Shown here one piece after another: positions 49,048 to 56,383 of a stretch of DNA of 64,000 bases (within the stretch, counting starts at the first letter, position 1; every line of letters starts with the position of its first letter). Both the position numbers and the translations under genes were made by a program. The notes under the pieces are model-generated. The model was not told where the DNA came from, did no database searches, and saw only the letters and a list, made by a program, of their open reading frames with translations. This DNA comes from Lachnospiraceae bacterium (GTDB lineage Bacteria; Bacillota; Clostridia; Lachnospirales; Lachnospiraceae), in contig JAFRRM010000036.1 in assembly GCA_017428105.1 (NCBI GenBank), positions 1 to 64,000 on the forward strand. Direction: 5' to 3'.

Positions 49048-49662
49048 ATGAGCGACGTTTTAGTGATAGGGATCGCGGGCGGTTCCGGCAGCGGAAAGAC
49101 CACCCTGACGAAAAACCTGATCAATTATTTCGGCGACCAGATCGCCGTGGTGCATCACGACAATTATTACAATTCCCACCATGACATGACGTTCGAAGAG
49201 CGCTGCCAGGTGAACTACGACCACCCCGACGCGTTCGAGACGCGCCTGATGATCGAGCAGTTGCATTTCCTCAAGCAGGGGCGCAGCGTGGAATGCCCGG
49301 TGTACGATTACTCGATCCACGACCGCGTGGAGGAGACCGTGACCATTTACCCGAAGCCGATCATCCTGGTGGAGGGCATCCTGATCTTCGCGGACCGCGA
49401 ACTGGCGGACCTGATGGACATCAAGATCTTCGTGGACACCGACGCGGACATCCGCCTGGCGCGCCGGATCAAGCGCGACATCCGCGACCGCGGCCGCACC
49501 GTGGACAGCGTGGTGGACCAGTGGCTCACGACCGTCAAGCCCATGTACGAGGCGTTCGTGGAGCCGACGAAGAAGCGCGCGGACATCATCGTTCCCGAGG
49601 GCGGCAAAAACCCCGTGGCGCTGGAAATGATCCTGGGGCGCATCGAGCGGCATCTGAGCTGA
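49048..49662 (+). CDS. udk: Uridine kinase
   Basis: Phosphorylates uridine and cytidine to the monophosphates. 204 residues with P-loop GGSGSGKTTLTKNL near the N-terminus, HHDNYYNSHHDMTFEER (substrate loop), YDHPDAFE and CPVYDYSIHDR, and the lid arginines in ARRIKRDIRDRGR. Length is typical. It is divergent from tdk, so pyrimidine salvage kinases share this intergenic region. Confidence 0.96.
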   Translation: MSDVLVIGIAGGSGSGKTTLTKNLINYFGDQIAVVHHDNYYNSHHDMTFEERCQVNYDHPDAFETRLMIEQLHFLKQGRSVECPVYDYSIHDRVEETVTIYPKPIILVEGILIFADRELADLMDIKIFVDTDADIRLARRIKRDIRDRGRTVDSVVDQWLTTVKPMYEAFVEPTKKRADIIVPEGGKNPVALEMILGRIERHLS

Positions 49663-49696
49663 CCCGGCGGCCGGCGCCGGCGCGGAGAACATATCC

Positions 49697-50575
49697 ATGA
49701 AAGCGATCGAAACGGAAAAACTGACGAAATACTACGGCAGGTTCCGGGGCATCATCGACCTGGACCTGTCGGTGGAGCAGGGGGAGATCTTCGGATTCAT
49801 CGGCCCCAATGGGGCGGGGAAATCCACCACCATCCGGACCCTGCTGGGGCTGATCGCCCCGACCGGGGGCGGCGCGCGGGTCCTGGGGAAGGACATCGTG
49901 CGGGAAAAAACGGACATCCTGCGGGAGGTGGGGTATCTGCCCTCGGAAGCGGTCTTTTACGGCGGCATGAAGGTGAAAGAGATCCTGAAACTGTCCGCGG
50001 ACCTGCGGAAGAAGGACTGCTCGGCCCGGGCCGCCGCGCTCTGCGAGCGGCTGGAGCTGGATCCCGGCCGCAAGGCGGAGGAGCTTTCCTACGGCAACCG
50101 GAAGAAACTGGCCATCATCTGCGCCGTGCAGAGCGATCCCGCCCTGCTGATCCTGGACGAGCCGACCGGCGGGCTGGACCCGCTGATGCAGCGCGAGTTC
50201 TTTGACATCATCACCGAACGGAACAGGGAAGGCGCCACCGTCTTCCTTTCCAGCCACATCCTGTCCGAGGTGCAGCGCCACTGCCACCGGGCGGGCATCA
50301 TCCGCGAAGGGCGCCTGATCGCCTGCGACAGCGTGGAAGCGCTGCGGGACAATAACGCGCGGCGGATCCGAATCGAAGGCCGCGTGGACCTGGAAGGCCT
50401 GACCGGTCTGAAAGACCTGTCCGTCTCGGAGCAGGGCGCCAGTTTCCTGTACGGCGGGGATATGCAGCCCCTGCTGCGGCGCCTGTCCGAAGGCGCGGTG
50501 CGGGATCTGAACATCACCGAACCGGACCTGGAGGAGATCTTCCTGCATTATTACGGGAAAGGAGATCCGGCATGA
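49697..50575 (+). CDS. ABC-2 type transporter ATP-binding protein
   Basis: 292 residues: Walker A GPNGAGKSTTIRTLLG, Q-loop region, signature in the variant form LSYGNRKKLAI, Walker B LLILDEPTGGLDP, and a C-terminal ~80-residue extension. It pairs with the next gene, whose start overlaps its stop (ATGA). The substrate is not evident; relatives export drugs or peptides, or act in Nos/Cyt-type processes. Confidence 0.93.
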   Translation: MKAIETEKLTKYYGRFRGIIDLDLSVEQGEIFGFIGPNGAGKSTTIRTLLGLIAPTGGGARVLGKDIVREKTDILREVGYLPSEAVFYGGMKVKEILKLSADLRKKDCSARAAALCERLELDPGRKAEELSYGNRKKLAIICAVQSDPALLILDEPTGGLDPLMQREFFDIITERNREGATVFLSSHILSEVQRHCHRAGIIREGRLIACDSVEALRDNNARRIRIEGRVDLEGLTGLKDLSVSEQGASFLYGGDMQPLLRRLSEGAVRDLNITEPDLEEIFLHYYGKGDPA

Positions 50576-51357
50576 CGATCCTGAAACATGAACTGCGCCG
50601 CAGCCGCGTCTCCTGGCTGATCTGGACCGGGGCGGTCGGCGCGCTGCTGATCACCTGCATTTTCCTGTTCCCGGAGATGAAAGACCAGATGGCGGGGGTC
50701 GGCGAGATGTTTTCCTCCATGGGGGCCTTCACCACGGCGTTCGGCATGGACCGTCTGAATTTCGGCACGCTGACCGGTTATTACGCCATTGAATGCGGCA
50801 ACGTCCTGGGATTGGGCGGCGCTTTCTACGCGGCCCTCACCGGGGCCGGCATGCTGGCCAAGGAGGAGAACGGCCGGACGGCCGAGTTCCTGCTGACGCA
50901 TCCGGTGAGCCGGCGGCGCGTCACGGCGGAGAAGCTGCTGGCGCTGGCGGTCCTGATCACGGCCATGAACCTGGCCGTTTACGGGCTGGCCGCGGGCTCG
51001 ATGCTTGCGATCGGGGAGCCGGTCCCGTGGAAGGAGCTGAACCTGCTGCATGCGGCGTATTTCCTGATGCAGCTGGAGCTTGGCGCGGTCTGCTTCGGCA
51101 TTTCCGCGTTTTTGCGGAAGGGCAGCGCCGGCATCGGGCTGGGCGTGGCCTTCCTGATGTATTTCCTGAACCTGATCGCGAATATCACGGATTCCGTGAA
51201 ATTCCTGAAATATATCACCCCCTTCGGCTACTGCGACGGGGCGGAAGTGGTCAGCAGCGGCAGGCTGGACGGCGCGATGCTCGCCGTCGGCGCGGGGCTG
51301 GCCCTCCTGGGGATCCTGGCCGCGTTCCGGCAGTATGAGCGGAAAGATATCCGCTGA
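50572..51357 (+). CDS. ABC-2 type transporter permease
   Basis: 261 residues with six hydrophobic segments, including WTGAVGALLITCIFLFP, VLGLGGAFYAALTGAGML, LLALAVLITAMNLAVYGLAAG and GIGLGVAFLMYFLNLIANI. The KEENGRTAEFLLTHPVSRRRV loop after the second segment is the usual ABC-2 coupling region. It forms the transporter with the overlapping upstream ATPase. Confidence 0.9.
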   Translation: MTILKHELRRSRVSWLIWTGAVGALLITCIFLFPEMKDQMAGVGEMFSSMGAFTTAFGMDRLNFGTLTGYYAIECGNVLGLGGAFYAALTGAGMLAKEENGRTAEFLLTHPVSRRRVTAEKLLALAVLITAMNLAVYGLAAGSMLAIGEPVPWKELNLLHAAYFLMQLELGAVCFGISAFLRKGSAGIGLGVAFLMYFLNLIANITDSVKFLKYITPFGYCDGAEVVSSGRLDGAMLAVGAGLALLGILAAFRQYERKDIR

Positions 51358-51372
51358 CATCGGGGGAAAACG

Positions 51373-52065
51373 GTGAAAGGCCCGGACCGGTCCATTAAAT
51401 TATATCTGACCGCGGAACTGCTGCTTCTGATCACAGTGAAGGCCGCGGATCTGACGGCGGCGCCGGCGTGGACGGTAGGCGCGGCCGGCTTCGCGGCGAT
51501 CCTGCTCAATGCGGCCGCCGCGTTCTTTTATTACCGGAAATACGGGCGGGAGCGGCGCGCCGGGCGGGAAAACCTGGCGGCGTACGCGCTTTTTGTCACG
51601 CTGGCCGGCGACTTTTTCCTGACCCTGATCGGCACGGAGGCCGTCTACGTGCCCGGCATCGCGCTGTTCTGCCTGGCGGAGATGCTGTATGCGGCGTATC
51701 TCGGGCCGGACGTGCGGTCCGTGAGCCTGCAGGCCGTCCTGACCGCCGCGGGCATCTTCGCGCTGCACCGGACCGGAGAACTCACCGCCGCTTCCGCACT
51801 GGGGGCGCTGGACCTTGCGCTCCTGACCGTCAACATGCTGACGGCCTGGACCCGTGCCGCGGAACGGACGCCGCTGCTTTTCCGGCTCGGCATCACGCTG
51901 TTTTTCCTCTGCGATTCGTCCATCGCGCTGCGGGTCGTGACCACGGGGACGGTGCGGGAAATCGTCGCCTTCCTGGTGTGGGTGTTCTACGCACCGTCGC
52001 AGGCGGCGATCACGATGTCGTACGTGCGATCGGTCACGCAGGAAGGAAGAGACCGGGGTGCCTAA
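51373..52065 (+). CDS. Second YhhN-like membrane protein
   Basis: 230 residues, about eight membrane helices, GTG start 16 bases after the permease. It has both acidic family marks: FVTLAGDFFLTLIGTEAV and ITLFFLCDSSIALRVV. These line up with the GD and SDSS motifs of the YhhN protein at 44.9 kb, although overall similarity is low. A role in lysoplasmalogen or ether-lipid metabolism is inferred from the family only. Confidence 0.75.
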   Translation: MKGPDRSIKLYLTAELLLLITVKAADLTAAPAWTVGAAGFAAILLNAAAAFFYYRKYGRERRAGRENLAAYALFVTLAGDFFLTLIGTEAVYVPGIALFCLAEMLYAAYLGPDVRSVSLQAVLTAAGIFALHRTGELTAASALGALDLALLTVNMLTAWTRAAERTPLLFRLGITLFFLCDSSIALRVVTTGTVREIVAFLVWVFYAPSQAAITMSYVRSVTQEGRDRGA

Positions 52066-52107
52066 AAAGGGACGGCGCCGCATCCCCTGATCTATGTCCC
52101 CGGCATC

Positions 52108-52148
52108 AAAAAAGCTGACAAAGGAACCGTCCCTTTGTCAGCTTTTTT
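52108..52148. terminator. Bidirectional terminator made from a GACGGTTCC element
   Basis: A 17-base perfect stem (52108-52124 / 52132-52148), AAAAAAGCTGACAAAGG on the left, around the loop AACCGTC. The arms contain CTGACA/TGTCAG and the core contains the complement of GACGGTT, so a repeat element here serves as terminator for the YhhN gene and the convergent amidohydrolase. Confidence 0.92.
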
Positions 52149-52183
52149 CCGGGAAGAAGCGTTTCCGCGTCACGGCGGCTGTC

Positions 52184-53791
52184 TCAGACCCGGCGGCCGG
52201 CCAGGTAACAGGCGGCGACGGGGATGGTGTGAAGTTCGCGGGGCGGGGTGCCGAAAGGATCGCGTGCCAGGACGGTGAGATCCGCCAGGAAGCCGGGGGC
52301 GATGCGGCCTTTGCGGCGTTCCTCGAAGGAGGCTTCGGCGCCGCGGACGGTAAAGCTCTCCAGGGCTTCGGCGACGGTGAAGGCTTCGGCGGGGCGGTAC
52401 GGGCCGGTGCCGTCCAGGGAGGTGCGTGTGACGGCGCATTCCAGGCCGCGCAGGACGTCGGGGGGCTCCACCGGGCAGTCGGAGCCGTTGGAAACGGAGA
52501 CGCCGGCGCGCAGGAGGGTCTTCCACGCATAACTGGACGCGGCCAGCTCTTCGCCGGCGCGCGGCGCGACGATGCGGTTGTCGTAGTCCAGAAAAATGCT
52601 TTGGGCGTAGACGTGCAGGCCCAGGCGGATGATCCGCTCCAACTGGTCCGGCCGGGTGATCTGGCAGTGGACGATGCCGTGGCGGTGATCCGGGCGGGGG
52701 TGCTCCGCGAGCGCGGCTTCGATGGCATCCAGTACCTCGTCCAGACAGGCGTCGCCGATGGCGTGGACCGCCGTCTGCATGCCGCGGGCGTGGGCAAAAC
52801 GCACCAGTTCCTTCATCTGCTCCGGAGCGAACAGCGAGAAGCCGCAGGTGTCCGGCCGGTCCGCGTAGGGGCGGGACAGATGGGCCGTGCGGCTGCCCAG
52901 GGAGCCGTCGCCGAGCAGTTTCAGGGGACCGATGCGGAACATGTCACTTCCGGCGCCGGTCACGTTTCCGGCCTTAATGAAGCGGCGCAGGTCCGACAGG
53001 GACGTGAAATTCGCCTGTTCGTAAACGCGGACCGTCAGTTCGCCGCTCTCCTCCAGTTCCCGGTAGGCGGCGTTTACGGTTTCAAAGGGGACGGCGCGGA
53101 AAACGCTGTAATCGTCGCTCTGGACGCTGGTGATGCCGTAGGAATTAAGGGCGCGGCAGGCCAGGCGGATCATGTCCTTGAGGTCTTCTTTGTCGGGCAG
53201 GGGCTGAGCGGCCGTCAGGAGCCCGATGGCGTTGTCGAACAAAAGGCCGTTCGGCTCGTCGCCGTCCGACCGTCCGATGGCGCCGCCCTCCGGATCCGGC
53301 GTATCCGCCGTGATCCCCGCCAGCCCCAGGGCCCGGGAGTTGACGGCGCAGCAGTGGCCGCAGGCGCGGGTCAGCAGGATCGGGAAATCTGTGGAAACGG
53401 CGTCCAGATCCCGGCGGTCGGGCATGCGGGACGTGTCCGTAAAATAATCCTGGTTCCAGCCGCGGCCGGTGAGCCATCGGCCCGGACGGGGCGGATTTTC
53501 CGCGGCATATTCCCGTACGTGCGCCAGCAGCCCGGACAGGGAGTCCGTGTGCTCCGCCAGGCGCGCCCCCTGCAGGGCGTGGCCGTATCCCAGAAGATGC
53601 ATGTGGGAGTCGTTGAAGCCGGGACAGACGAAGCGGCCCGCCAGATCGGTGCGCGGAACGGAAGCATCCGCCAGGGCCAGGATCTCCCGGTCGGAGCCCA
53701 CTGCGCGGAAAAGACCGTCTTCGATGAGGAAGGCCTGCTGAAAGGTGTGATCGCCGGTCCAGACCCGGCCGTTGTAAAATACGGATCGCAT
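52184..53791 (-). CDS. Amidohydrolase family protein (YtcJ type)
   Basis: 535 residues with the metal-dependent amidohydrolase plan: an N-terminal beta-domain (VFYNGRVWTGD), the HxH metal pair in GFNDSHMHLLGYG, later histidines in HAIGDACLDEVLD and HGIVHCQI, and the final Asp in SNGSDCPVEPPDVLRGLECAVTR. YtcJ-type proteins hydrolyse N-acyl or cyclic amide substrates, mostly uncharacterised. AGGAG precedes the ATG at 53791. It is downstream of the NhaC gene on the same strand, with a repeat element between. Confidence 0.9.
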   Translation of the reverse strand: MRSVFYNGRVWTGDHTFQQAFLIEDGLFRAVGSDREILALADASVPRTDLAGRFVCPGFNDSHMHLLGYGHALQGARLAEHTDSLSGLLAHVREYAAENPPRPGRWLTGRGWNQDYFTDTSRMPDRRDLDAVSTDFPILLTRACGHCCAVNSRALGLAGITADTPDPEGGAIGRSDGDEPNGLLFDNAIGLLTAAQPLPDKEDLKDMIRLACRALNSYGITSVQSDDYSVFRAVPFETVNAAYRELEESGELTVRVYEQANFTSLSDLRRFIKAGNVTGAGSDMFRIGPLKLLGDGSLGSRTAHLSRPYADRPDTCGFSLFAPEQMKELVRFAHARGMQTAVHAIGDACLDEVLDAIEAALAEHPRPDHRHGIVHCQITRPDQLERIIRLGLHVYAQSIFLDYDNRIVAPRAGEELAASSYAWKTLLRAGVSVSNGSDCPVEPPDVLRGLECAVTRTSLDGTGPYRPAEAFTVAEALESFTVRGAEASFEERRKGRIAPGFLADLTVLARDPFGTPPRELHTIPVAACYLAGRRV

Positions 53792-53914
53792 GGGAAAGCT
53801 CCTGAGAGAAGGGAGAGGAAGGCGCGCCGCCTGCCGCTGGGGAAAGGGGCGCGCCTTGATGCTGCGGGAAAAGGTGAGAAGGGGAAGATCCTCGTCATCC
53901 ATGCTGCGGAAAAT

Positions 53915-53941
53915 CTGACAAAGGAACCGTCCCCCTGTCAG
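53915..53941. repeat. GACGGTTCC element overlapping the nhaC stop codon
   Basis: CTGACA (53915-53920) and TGTCAG (53936-53941) flank AAGGAACCGTCCCC. The stop codon of the antiporter gene (minus strand, 53938-53940) lies in the TGTCAG arm, so the repeat forms the 3' end of that reading frame. Confidence 0.85.
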
Positions 53942-55599
53942 GTCTTCTGCCGGGAGCGCCGGCGGAGGAAGAGAAGGAGGGCGGCCATGGCGGCGAGGGT
54001 GAGGGGGGTGGCGAGCATGGCGACGGCGGTGCCGGAGGCGTGGCAGATCAGGCCGGCGATGAGGTAGCCGGCGGCGCTGACGCCGGCGGCGGTGAAGGCG
54101 TAGGGGAGCTGGGTGGAAACGTGGTCCATGTGGTTGCACTGGGCGCCGGCGGAGGACATGATGGTGGTGTCCGAGATGGGCGAGCAGTGGTCGCCGCAGA
54201 CCGCGCCGGACAGGCAGGCGGCCACGGAGAGCACCAGCATTTCCGAATCCGCCGGGAAGATGGCGCAGACGATGGGGATCAGGATCGTGAACGTGCCCCA
54301 GCTGGTCCCGGTGGAGAAGGCCAGGAAGACGGAGAACAGGAAGATGATGAAGGGGATGAAGATCTGCAGCGAGGCCGCGGAGGATTCCACGACGCCGTGC
54401 ACGAATTCATCCGCCCCCAGCAGGGACGTCACGCCGGACAGGTTCCAGGACAGGATCAGGATGATCATGGGCGCGCAGAACGAGCGGAAGCCCGCCGCGA
54501 AGCTTTCCATGAAATCCTTGAATCTGATGACGCCGCGGGCCATGTAGAGCCAGAGCGTGATCAGCATCGTGACCAGCGAGCCCATGACCAGCGCCGAGGC
54601 GGAATCCGCATTCTCGAACGACCGCAGGAACGGCGTGCCGGAAAAGCCGCCGCCGGTGTAGGCCATGAACAGCACGCAGGTGACGATCAGGACCGCGACC
54701 GGGATCAGCAGGTTGGAGAGCCGCCCCTCGCCCGCGGGCTTTTTCTGCTCCTCGGTGTACGGCGGTTCGCCCATGGTCAGGCCTTCGCCGGCGGCCGCGC
54801 GTTGCTCATGCAGGCGCATTTTGCCGTAATCGAAGTTCGTGCGGGCCAGCAGGAAGACCATGAGGAGCGTGGTCAGCGCGTAGAGGTTGTAGGGGATGGT
54901 GTGCAGGAACATCTGGAAGCCGTTGATGCCGTATTCCTCCGGGATGGAGTAGGAGACGGCGGCGGCCCAGCAGGAGATCGGGGCGATGATGCAGATCGGG
55001 GCCGCGGTGGCGTCGATCAGATAGGCCAGCTTGGCGCGCGAGACGCGGTGCGAATCGGTGATCGGCCGCATCACGGAGCCGACCGTCATGCAGTTGAAGC
55101 CGTCGTCCACGAAGATCATGACGCCCATCACGGCCGTGGCGATCTGCGCGCCGGCGCGGGATTTGATGCGCTTTTCGGCCCAGCGTCCGAATGCGGCGGC
55201 CCCGCCGGAGCGGTTCATCAGCACCACCAGCGTGCCCAGCAGGATCACGAAGACCAGGATGCGGGCGTGCGAGCCGTCCGTGATGCCGGCGATCAGGCCG
55301 CCGCTCTCATGGAACAGCATCGTATGGAACGCCAGCTCCGCATTGCCGCCCGCGTACAGAAACGCGCCGACCGCGACGCCCATGAACAGCGAGGAGTACA
55401 CCTCCTTCGTGATGAACGCCAGCGTGATGGCGACCAGCGGCGGCAGCAGGGACCAGAAAGTGGAATAGGCGCGCGGCGAATAATCCTCCGGCACGCTGTT
55501 CGGGGTATTAAGGGAAACGACGGCCAGGACGATCAGGCCGGCCAGGACGATCAGGTGGGGCAGAAAGCGGCGGAAGCCGCGGCGTTCGTTGTTCGGCAT
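53938..55599 (-). CDS. NhaC-family Na+/H+ antiporter-like protein
   Basis: A 553-residue membrane protein with about eleven to twelve helices. It has STFWSLLPPLVAITLAFITKEVYSSLF near the N-terminus, MGVMIFVDDGFNCMTVG, and the late FSTGTSWGTFTILIPIVCAIFP and SGAVCGDHCSPISDTTIMSSAGAQCNH, which are hallmarks of the NhaC superfamily. Some members exchange organic acids or amino acids rather than Na+/H+, so the cargo is uncertain. Its own promoter lies upstream. Confidence 0.88.
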   Translation of the reverse strand: MPNNERRGFRRFLPHLIVLAGLIVLAVVSLNTPNSVPEDYSPRAYSTFWSLLPPLVAITLAFITKEVYSSLFMGVAVGAFLYAGGNAELAFHTMLFHESGGLIAGITDGSHARILVFVILLGTLVVLMNRSGGAAAFGRWAEKRIKSRAGAQIATAVMGVMIFVDDGFNCMTVGSVMRPITDSHRVSRAKLAYLIDATAAPICIIAPISCWAAAVSYSIPEEYGINGFQMFLHTIPYNLYALTTLLMVFLLARTNFDYGKMRLHEQRAAAGEGLTMGEPPYTEEQKKPAGEGRLSNLLIPVAVLIVTCVLFMAYTGGGFSGTPFLRSFENADSASALVMGSLVTMLITLWLYMARGVIRFKDFMESFAAGFRSFCAPMIILILSWNLSGVTSLLGADEFVHGVVESSAASLQIFIPFIIFLFSVFLAFSTGTSWGTFTILIPIVCAIFPADSEMLVLSVAACLSGAVCGDHCSPISDTTIMSSAGAQCNHMDHVSTQLPYAFTAAGVSAAGYLIAGLICHASGTAVAMLATPLTLAAMAALLLFLRRRSRQKT

Positions 55600-55632
55600 G
55601 GGTCTGTACTCCTTTGCGGATCAAAAAAATAT

Positions 55633-55640
55633 ACACGTGT
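55633..55640. promoter_or_regulatory. ACACGTGT palindrome in the nhaC leader
   Basis: An 8-base perfect palindrome inside A+T-rich DNA (TATACACGTGTGTTTATA), 7 bases downstream of the nhaC -10 box. Its position at the start point suggests an operator; the binding protein is unknown. Confidence 0.35.
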
Positions 55641-55646
55641 GTTTAT

Positions 55647-55675
55647 ATTATAGCCCTAAACGCCCGGGACTGCAA
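55647..55675 (-). promoter_or_regulatory. nhaC promoter
   Basis: On the minus strand TTGCAG (55670-55675), a 17-base spacer and TATAAT (55647-55652). Confidence 0.78.
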
Positions 55676-55697
55676 GCACGATTCCGCAAGCTTCCCC

Positions 55698-55726
55698 TTG
55701 CGGCCGCTCCCGGAAAATGGTACACT
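55698..55726 (+). promoter_or_regulatory. Promoter of cyclophilin gene
   Basis: TTGCGG (55698-55703), a 17-base spacer and TACACT (55721-55726), about 68 bases before the start codon. It is divergent from the nhaC promoter. Confidence 0.6.
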
Positions 55727-55793
55727 GTACCCGCGTCCGGTCCGGAAGACCGCGGGAAGCGGCGCCGGACGGAGCCCAAAGGAGGAAAAACAC

Positions 55794-56381
55794 ATGAAAA
55801 AGACCGTTTTACTGATACTGGCGGCGGTAACGGCGCTCACGCTCTGCGCCTGCGGAAGCAAGAAGACGGACGGGACCGGCGAGTGGGGCAGGACGCGCCA
55901 CGCGGAGATTACCATCAAAGACTACGGGACCGTGAAACTGGAGCTGTATGAAGAGGTCGCGCCCCTCACCGTGGCGAACTTCATCAGTCTGGCGCAGCAG
56001 GGCTTTTACGACGGCCTGACGTTCCACCGGATCATGGACGGCTTCATGATCCAGGGCGGCGCGGCGAACGCGGCCAGCAAGATCAAGCCGGTGGCCATCA
56101 AGGGCGAATTCAGCTCCAACGGAGTGAATAACCCCATCAAGCACGTGGACGGCGTCATCTCGATGGCGCGGACCTCGAAGAAGGACAGCGCGACTTCCCA
56201 GTTCTTCATCATGGTGGGCGAAGCGCCGCACCTGGACGGGAATTACGCCGCGTTCGGAAAAGTGACCGAGGGCCTGGACATCGTGAAGCAGATCGCGAAG
56301 GACGCGCGGCCGGTCGACAATAACGGGACGATCCCGGCGGATCAGCAGCCGGTGATCGAAAAGATCGTCATAACGGATTAA
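55794..56381 (+). CDS. Cyclophilin-type peptidyl-prolyl isomerase lipoprotein
   Basis: 195 residues. The signal peptide ends LTLCAC, a lipobox, so it acts outside the membrane. The cyclophilin core is clear: TVANFISLAQQGFYDGLTFHRIMDGFMIQGG, HVDGVISMART, SQFFIMVGEAPHLDGNYAAFGKV. It would assist folding of secreted proteins, such as the large protease nearby (inference). AAAGGAGG precedes the ATG at 55794. Confidence 0.95.
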   Translation: MKKTVLLILAAVTALTLCACGSKKTDGTGEWGRTRHAEITIKDYGTVKLELYEEVAPLTVANFISLAQQGFYDGLTFHRIMDGFMIQGGAANAASKIKPVAIKGEFSSNGVNNPIKHVDGVISMARTSKKDSATSQFFIMVGEAPHLDGNYAAFGKVTEGLDIVKQIAKDARPVDNNGTIPADQQPVIEKIVITD

Positions 56382-56383
56382 GA

